A DNA stretch of 64,000 nucleotides. Source: Sipunculus nudus. Its lineage: Eukaryota > Annelida > Sipuncula > Golfingiida > Sipunculidae. Of this stretch, positions 57,791 to 64,000 are shown piece by piece (position 1 is the first letter of the stretch; every line of letters begins with the position of its first letter). The position numbers and the translations under genes are program-made. Below the pieces are notes generated by a model, which saw nothing but the letters and a program-made list of their open reading frames with translations, searched no databases and was not told the origin of the DNA. The stretch lies in assembly GCA_026874595.1 (NCBI GenBank), contig CM049322.1:25393400-25457399 (forward strand). The letters are read 5' to 3'.

Positions 57791-58126
57791 ACTGAGAATA
57801 TGTTTAGGTTAACTGGTTCACCATTGAGTGTAAAGCAAAAATATAAAAAAGCTAGTATTTTCTCGCTTATTATTATAAATGTCATTAAATTTCTTTCTTT
57901 GTATATCAGTTGCACATTTTTATTTGTTTTTTTTCCATCCTAACGCATTGAAAACTTTTCAAGTATGAGGTGCAACTGTCAGGACACAAGGTGTGCTCAC
58001 TCGACAAACATATATTTCTATATTTATTTTTTAATGCGTACTTTTCTGTTGGGCTTCAGCTATACATCGACTTTAACAAATCAGAAACAAAAATATTCCA
58101 GCTGTTGGAGATATCTTTCTATTGCA
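57791..58126 (+). pseudogene. LINE ORF2 remnant just before the Gmr1-type insertion
   Basis: Most is degraded. The final 120 bp translate with FSVGLQLYIDFNKSETKIFQ, resembling the segment after the catalytic YADD in LINE RTs (fSGLxLNxxKTE). The endonuclease and RT core are missing. Confidence 0.4.
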
Positions 58127-58130
58127 CATG

Positions 58131-58202
58131 TGTTATGGTGCTCGTATACAAGTTAGTTGTGGTACAAGGGCAGGACGACCGGTGATTGAGACGCACTGAT
58201 CC
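58131..58202 (+). repeat. 5' LTR remnant
   Basis: It matches the first part of the 3' LTR: TGTTATGGTGCTCGTATACA, then GTTGTGGTACAAGGGCAGGA and a GAGACGCACTGATCC end. It lacks about 17 bp present at 61382-61400. At 58202 it jumps into internal sequence, so about 590 bp of LTR plus gag and probably protease are deleted. Confidence 0.8.
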
Positions 58203-58500
58203 ACTGTTAAGGCCGATACAATTGTGGACGTGGGTTCGACTGAAGGTAAAGTCAATATGGAAATGGTTTATAGGATCTCTAAAATTAATGCAGATGGAGA
58301 TATTATAGATGATGATGTGATAGATTTGTCACAAACATTCATGAATGTCACTGATCATTATATTGACCAACCAGCGCTTTCTCGTCCTCAATATGAGAAA
58401 AAGAGCTGAGAAGATATCGGATGAGACATTTCCTTTAGGGAATAGAACTAATCTATTGAAAGAACAAAAGAATGATACAGGTGTTACACATTTGTATGAT
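58203..58500 (+). pseudogene. Internal coding remnant upstream of integrase
   Basis: A 61-codon frame (58224-58409) begins MDVGSTEGKVNMEMVYRISK. An Asp-x-Gly-Ser/Thr start could be a decayed aspartic protease, or this may be the linker before integrase. I cannot decide. Confidence 0.3.
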
Positions 58501-58559
58501 TTAGTATTGTCAACTGAGAATTAGACAAAGTATCTTCAGGTTATTACTTACATAATGAT

Positions 58560-59560
58560 ATTTTGATGAGAAAATGGAAACCTAAAGGTATTCCGTCAAC
58601 AGAGGATCGGGCTACAGTAAATCAGATCGTTGTTCCTAAAGTTTATAGACCAGAAATTATGAAAGTAGCTCATGAATCACCTTTGTCAGGACATTTTGGC
58701 GAAAACAAAACTTAAGAAATGATAATGAGGCATTTCTTTTGGCCTGGGATGAATCAAGATATTGCTCAGTTTTGTAAAACCTGTCACATTTGCCAATTGG
58801 TAGGAAAATGATTCGCCAAAAGCTCCCATTACAGCCTATTCCACAATGTTTCGTATGCCTAAAGAAATTCAGTCTGACCAAGGTTCAAATTTTACATCTA
58901 GACTATTCTAGCAGTTGACTAATGAAGTATGTGTTCATCAAATCATTTCAAGTGCTTATCACCCACAATCACAAGGCGCTTTAGAGAGATTTCATTCTAC
59001 TTTGAAAATCATGTTAAAGGCTTATTGTTGTCATAATAAGAGGGATTGGGACAAAGGCGTCCCACTATTGTTATTTGCGGTCAGAGATTCTGTACAAGAG
59101 TCACTTGGGTTCACTCCGTGTAAACTCATGTTTGATCATACTGTAAGAGGTCCTTTGAATGTAATCAAAGATCAATGGCTTAGTGAACAGAGTATACAAA
59201 GGACTATTCTGGATTGTCTGGTCAAGTTCAAAGAAAGGTTAAATGATACATGTGATTTAGCTAGACAAAATTGGGCAGAGCTCAGACTAAAACGAAAACA
59301 TGGTAGGATAAGAAAGCTAGGAATTAAGAATTCAAGGTTGGAGATAAAGTACTTGCATTGTTACCAAGGAGGGATGGTCCACCGCAATCAAGGTACCATG
59401 TAAATATGCTCAAACCATATTTTGATAGGAATGATACACAGGTGAAACCAACTTGTGTAATATCTGTTAATGATAAAACGAAAGAAACTGATTATGTTTT
59501 CAAAGATTCTGAGACGAGCAAAGATATGTATGAAAAATCAAGATCATACAATTAAGAAAT
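58560..59560 (+). pseudogene. Integrase of the Gmr1-type element
   Basis: The zinc-binding HHCC motif is intact: His at 58671 and 58691, Cys at 58782 and 58791, with FFWPGMNQDIAQFCKTCHIC in between. The segment with the first catalytic Asp is deleted. The second Asp is in EIQSDQGSNFTS (58876-58878), and the catalytic Glu in GALERFHSTLK (58984-58986) is spaced by 35 residues, as expected for D,D35E. A 162-codon frame (58915-59403) carries the core's end. After a frameshift, VLALLPRRDGPPQSRYHVNM and LKPYFDRND (59352-59430) form a GPY/F-like tail. Several stops are present (for example TAG before QLTNEV). Confidence 0.85.
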
Positions 59561-60952
59561 ATTGGCAAATTTAGATGTAAAATTAGAGCATCTCTCGTCT
59601 GAAGAATCTCAAGATTTGTCCAAATTGTTGGGAAAATATGAACAGATATTTCCAGATAAACCTAGTGGGACAAATGTCACGATGTGGACGTCGGTGATGC
59701 AAAACCGATAAAACAACATCCGTATAGGGTCAATCCTGAAACTCTTGCGAACTTAAGAAAAGAGGTAGATTATATGTTACAGAAATGATATCATCAGAGA
59801 GTCAAAGTGAATGGAGTTCTCCATGTGTATTAGTGCCAAAACCAGATAAAAGTTACAGATTTTGTACTGATTTTAGAAAAGTGAATGCTGTAACTAAAAC
59901 AGATACCTATCCCATACGAAGAGTTGATGATTGTATAGATAGGATTGGTAAAGCCAAATATGTAACAAAAATGTGATTTACTGAAGGGATATTGTGGTGT
60001 TCCTCTAACAGAAAGAGCGAGAAAAATCTCTGCATGTCATATCCCTGATGGATTATATGAATATGTCATGCCGTTAGAAATAAAAAGCGCAGGAGCCTCG
60101 TTCCAACGTCTTATTAATATTTGTTAAAAAATCTTGAAGGCGTTGAAGCTTACATAGATGATTTAATTGTGTACAGTGATACCTGGAGTAACACTTACAC
60201 AGATTAGAAAAAACTGTTTCAAAGACTGTCTGAGGCTAATCTTACAGTTAATTTAACAAAAAGTAATTTTGGAAAAGCCAAAGTTTTTTACTTAGGTTAT
60301 GTCAAAGGACAGGGTGATGTAGAACCAATTCACGCTTAAATTGAGGCTATAATGAAATTCCAAAGACCTACATCAAAAAAGAGTTTATTAAGATTTATAG
60401 GCATGACTGGATACTTTAGAAAGTTTTGTAAAAAAATTTGCTGAGATAACTGCCCCACTCACAAATCTGTTAAAGTAAAAGAAATATTTCTTTGGACTGA
60501 TGAATGCGAATCGGCATTCGAGAAATTAAAGTCAATGATGGTCAATACACCTGTATTGAAAGCACCTGATTTTGATAAAGACTTTAAATTGTGTGTTGAT
60601 GCTAGCGAACAAGTAGCTGGTGCTATATTGATTCAAGAAGATGAACAAGGGATTGATCATCCTGTCTGTTATTTCTCAAAGAAATTTAAAGATTATCAGA
60701 GAAATTATTCTACTAAAGGAATAGTTGGCGCTTATCTTGGTACTGCAATACTTTGAAATTTATGTGAGATCAGTTTCTCATCCATTAGTAGTTTATACTG
60801 ATCACAATCCATTTGTGTTCTTGAACAAAATGAAGAACAAGAACAGACGGTTGTTAAATTGGAGTCTACTCTTACAAGAATATGACATTATTGTAAAACA
60901 TATAAGAGGAAAGGATAATATCATTGCTGATACTTTATCCAGATGTTATTGA
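59561..60952 (+). pseudogene. Reverse transcriptase and RNase H of the Gmr1-type element
   Basis: A linker with LDVKLEHLSSEESQDLSKLL and YEQIFPDKPSGT leads to the RT: WSSPCVLVPKPDKSYRFCTD, then FRKVNAVT (59812-59900), and AYIDDLIVYSD with catalytic YIDD at 60151-60162. FIGMTGYFRKF follows at about 60395. RNase H follows: KLCVDASEQVAGAILIQED (60586-60645), then a degraded segment where the usual Ile-Glu-Lys-Glu is replaced by Lys-Gly-Ile-Val-Gly, VYTDHNPFVFLNKMK and DNIIADTLSRCY to TGA at 60952. RNase H has thus lost its catalytic Glu. Numerous stops interrupt the RT. RNase H is the last coding domain. Confidence 0.85.
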
Positions 60953-61359
60953 TATAAAATATTTGTATGTATATGAACTGTATTGTTTGAGATGGATATT
61001 TATGGATTTTGCAATTGAGTGCAGTAGCTATTATGCGGTGTGCATTTGTCGCAGGAAGGTCTATTTGCGTAGGTCGCAGTATTGTTCGATGGTTCTGTAT
61101 GATCTAGTTGTGTAAAATCACAGTGCAGTTAAATTTTATTGGATTATTTGCATATAATTACAAGACATGATATGAGATGGTTGTATCGGATATTACCTAG
61201 TATTAAAGTATATTTCCTCATGTTTTATTGTTAACACAACTTATTGAAATGTATTTCTTATATGACATAATAAGACTGATTCCCCGAAGGCACGTATTTC
61301 TCAGATATTATAAAATTTTACTCATACAGTTGTTGTAAATTTTTTTTTTAGGGGGAAGA
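60953..61359 (+). other. 3' untranslated region and polypurine tract
   Basis: About 400 bp without coding features follows RNase H. It ends in the polypurine tract AGGGGGAAGA (61350-61359), the plus-strand primer site, right before the LTR. Confidence 0.75.
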
Positions 61360-62043
61360 TGTTATGGTGCTCGTATACAAGTGCAGGGTCATTACCAGAT
61401 AGTTGTGGTACAAGGGCAGGACGACCGGTGATTGAGACGCACTGATCCGTATCGACATAATGGAACAAGTGGACCACAGAAGACGCTTTCAATTAACACG
61501 GAAAATAAGATCACAGCCATAGAAGAACACATAACTTATATTTTTCCAGTTGAGAAAGAAACAAAACCCGTTTTAAATAAAGACAGATAATACACACTGT
61601 TCTCGCGTCGTGATACTAAACGTTATGAAAGCCCGAAACTTACCAGTTACAGACGGGTTGCACGATGAACTGTTGAACGATCACCAGGCCTGGGTTTATC
61701 TCCCGGAGTACAGTTATTCGGAGAAATATACACCATAGATTCAGTTTAAAGACTTTTGTGTCTTCAGTATACGGACTGCTCTGCTCCTAACAGCAACCCA
61801 AGAGCCACCTCATTTTAATGGGGCCATACTGGTTATGAGTTGAAGATAAGTATATTTCGTTTTGTATTATAACGTACGCCCCGTTTAAATGATGTCATAA
61901 TTTACAGACTTTGTTTTGAACTTTGTATATATTTATATATTTATTTGGATAATTATATATATCTGCACCGTAACATGAGTCTTTCTTTGTAAACTTGTTT
62001 GTTGTGTGAAGAACCCGGAAGGAAATTCAATTTATACGCAACA
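61360..62043 (+). repeat. 3' LTR, 684 bp
   Basis: It begins TGTTATGGTGC (61360) right after the polypurine tract and ends ..ATACGCAACA (62043) before CATG. AT-rich TATATATTTATATATTTATT (about 61926-61946) may include the promoter. It is the more complete of the two LTRs. Confidence 0.75.
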
Positions 62044-62047
62044 CATG

Positions 62048-63586
62048 TTTAAACATTGATATATTGACACAAAACTGTATATGGTATGGGAATTTTTATA
62101 ATTGACCCTTAAGGACTTTGGGTTTTATAGTTCATATAAAAAGAGGAGAAATGGATAAAAATTTACTACAACCAGAAGCTGGAGAGTATAAAAAAAATTC
62201 TTAATTTGTGGTCATTGAGACAATTAACACAAATCGGTAAAATAATGGTAATTAAAACCTTTTGCCTCTCACAATTGACATATTTGTTCTCTGTTCTACC
62301 CTCCCCAAGTGAATCTATCTTTAAGGAGTTAGACCGCTTGTTTTTTTTTTTTTTATTTCATCTGGGGAGGACCTGAAAAAATCAAAAGGAATTCACTTAT
62401 TGCTCCAAAAGGAATGGGAGGTCTTGAAATGACACATCTGAAGTCACAAAATAAAGCCCTTAAACCATGTGGGTGAAAAGATTAGTATATCGACTGCAAA
62501 TAAAACATTGAGGGAAATAATTATTTATCAGTTGGGAAATATGGGCCTAGATATACATAAATGTTTTATAGAAAGGAAATATTTAAAAAGTTGTTCAGTG
62601 AATTAAATTCCTTTTCGTTAGAAATATTTCAATAAAGGTATGAATGAAAGCATGCACCGGAGACAAGAGGAGATATCCTAAATCAGGTACTATGGTATAA
62701 TTCATATATACTGATAGACCGTAAGCCAGTTCTGTACAAATATATATATAAACAAGGGATAAAATACATAAAAGATATAGTTGCCATAATCTTTCAGCAG
62801 TAAACAAAACATAACATTTATGTCAGTTAAAAAAACTAAATGAAAAATATATCCATTAACATATTGCATTTGAACAGTATATAGTGAATGCTATTCCTAA
62901 AAAATGGAAACATTTTCCAAGTGATGAAAAAACTAGCCCTATCTCAAATAACATTGAAATCGGTGATTACTCGACTAAATATATATATAACATGCTGGCA
63001 AAAAATTATTTGAAACTCCAACTACAGCTCTAAAGAAATTAGACAAACTTAAAATCAATGTGAGTATGGATGAGCTATTTCAAAGCTTTGCTCATATTTA
63101 TGTTATTTCAAAATCTGTTAAATTACGATTGTTTCAGTACAATATTCTTCATGGAATTCTAGTACCGAAGGATTTCTTGTTTATTATTAATAAAAGACAG
63201 ACAGTAAGAAACAGTGACACATATCTTTGTAGAGTGCAGTAAAATTAAACCACTGTGGAAAAAGGTTACAAACTGGTTGAGAGAATCAGAGTAAATGTCA
63301 ATCTAAATGATTCTAAAAAAAATAATATTGAATGTTTTTGGTTCACCAGAAGTGGATATCATTGTATTGCTTGTGAAAAGGTATATAAAAACTATATATG
63401 TAAGTAGGTGTAAGGATCAAGCTGTATATTTTGAATCTTGTCTTCAGTTTATAAAAGATACAGAATATGTCGAATTTATTTCAGCAAGACAAACTCATCA
63501 GCTGGACAAACTTTTTTCTATTGGTACCAATGATGAAACGAAAAGAAATTATTTCTCTGAGGTACCTACAAAAAAGAAAAAAAAAA
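62048..63586 (+). pseudogene. LINE ORF2 C-terminal region with poly(A) end
   Basis: After the LTR element the LINE resumes: TLGFIVHIKRG (about 62110), KLESIKKILNLWSLRQLTQI, GKIMVIKTF and a LPSPSESIFKELDRL block. Then FIWGGPEKIKRNSLIAPKGM and GGLEMTHLKSQNKALK follow (62170-62470), a diagnostic L1/Tx1 ORF2 thumb/connection block. Further on, ETVTHIFVECSKIKPLWKKV (about 63205-63265) resembles the terminal Cys/His motif, and ILNVFGSPEVDIIVLLVKRY-I follows in the 123-codon frame 63307-63678. An A-rich end (63568-63586) marks the 3' terminus. Several frameshifts and stops are present. Confidence 0.75.
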
Positions 63587-64000
63587 TGAATGGGTATCCC
63601 TGTTTTTGGTTGCATTTTAACGAAATAAACCTGTTCTCCCCACTTATTTGCCAATTTGTGTTTTCCTGTAAAGGCTAAATTTCGAAATAACACGCGATTA
63701 CCGATGTCAAGTTCAGCGCCATGCGACCGACGGCCGTATTATTTCTTATGACGGTGTTTTGAAGCGGCGGAAGTTCGTTGGGCAATATCGTAAGCCGTCG
63801 ATAACTGATTTTTCAAATCAGAAACGTAAGTTCGGTATGTTTGTTGGTCAGTTGGACTGTCAGTTCCCAAAATTAAATCAATCGGGAGTTGAGGATGACG
63901 CCCATACATTAAGTAAAACGGTGAATACCCGTATGCATGAGTATGAGGGGCAACGTGATCTTTCCAGTTTCTCTTTTGTTCAGCCTCCAGGGTACCCAAC
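63587..64000 (-). pseudogene. Ty3/gypsy integrase C-terminal part, cut by the window end
   Basis: On the minus strand, from the window edge, the frame reads EAEQKRNWKDHVAPHTHAYG, then YSPFYLMYGRHPQLPIDLIL (63800-63999), a conserved post-DDE block. The Asn/Thr-rich segment usually between HAY and GYSP is shortened, probably by an in-frame deletion. After KHRHKK there is a TAA (63739-63741), beyond which the same frame continues with ELDIGNRVLFRNL and GKHKLANKWGEQVYFV to QPKTGIPIH at 63595. There it meets the poly(A) end of the plus-strand LINE. The 5' part lies outside the window. Confidence 0.8.

Larger units (their letters stand above)
58131..62043 (+). mobile_element. Gmr1-type Ty3/gypsy LTR retrotransposon copy (integrase before RT), flanked by CATG
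   Basis: Both LTRs start TGTTATGGTGCTCGTATACA (58131 and 61360). CATG lies just outside the left LTR (58127-58130) and just after the right LTR, which ends ACA (62044-62047): a 4-bp target duplication. The domain order read on the plus strand is integrase zinc finger, integrase core, GPY/F-like tail, linker, reverse transcriptase, RNase H, polypurine tract, LTR. This is the Ty1/copia-like order found in the Gmr1 group of Ty3/gypsy elements. Gag and most of the 5' LTR are deleted, and many stops and frameshifts make it inactive. Confidence 0.85.

Overview
This is a eukaryotic, animal-type window: one spliced host gene with correct GT/AG boundaries and a very long intron, set in AT-rich DNA built mostly from transposable elements, minisatellites and microsatellites. 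There are no operons, ribosome binding sites or RNA genes. The repeat content points to a bivalve or related mollusc: modular elements with internal minisatellites, runs built from TGACCTTTGACCT, and Ty3/gypsy and LINE debris. This placement is an inference, not a proof.

Host gene. The minus strand carries what I read as TEN1, a subunit of the CST telomere-capping complex. Coding exon 1 (23397-23512) and terminal exon 2 (6309-6579) join in phase to give 128 residues. The 16.8-kb intron between them is filled with repeats. A 3' splice site 14 bp upstream of the ATG implies a further non-coding 5' exon at higher coordinates. I find no second convincing host gene; weak exon candidates are listed as findings.

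Mobile elements. (1) Three families that I call W, X and Z for this report share one architecture: a short repeat exactly at one end, its inverted copy set inside a terminal hairpin at the other end, then CTAG or CTTG. This is the layout described for Helentron-type Helitrons and their non-autonomous derivatives. X1 (34590-35845) sits in a LINE reading frame that reads through once X1 is removed, with no target duplication and insertion between T and T. The interiors of these families, and of module Y, repeatedly carry the palindrome GGTGGCGCCACC or variants. (2) Cut-and-paste-like elements with long inverted repeats: 30153-32569 (9-bp duplication), 28801-29634 (9-bp duplication), 269-1084 (imperfect 8-bp duplication), 29844-30087, and a pogo/Tigger-like relic at 7821-8590. 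(3) LTR elements: a deleted Ty3/gypsy-like element at 58131-62043 with integrase UPSTREAM of reverse transcriptase and RNase H (Gmr1-type order), flanked by CATG. A second, minus-strand relic has RNase H followed directly by a polypurine tract and LTR (about 40960-42357). There are also minus-strand integrase fragments at 56160-56740 and 63590-64000. (4) LINE relics: 26510-26915 (+), 34385-37461 (-), 57050-63586 (+, interrupted by the Gmr1-type element) and possibly 47537-47790 (-).

Layout. 1-5774: MITE-like and W/X/Y/Z repeats. 5775-23525: TEN1 with its repeat-filled intron (Z, Tigger-like, W, X, Y, a palindromic 102-bp array, a 92/117-bp array and a 180-bp satellite). 23526-34384: TEN1 upstream DNA, a LINE relic, and two elements with perfect 9-bp duplications. 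34385-39606: a LINE interrupted by X1, Z and W elements. 39607-45700: the second gypsy relic and low-copy DNA. 45700-55658: Y, P, X and W repeats. 55659-64000: nested or adjacent gypsy, LINE and Gmr1-type remains.
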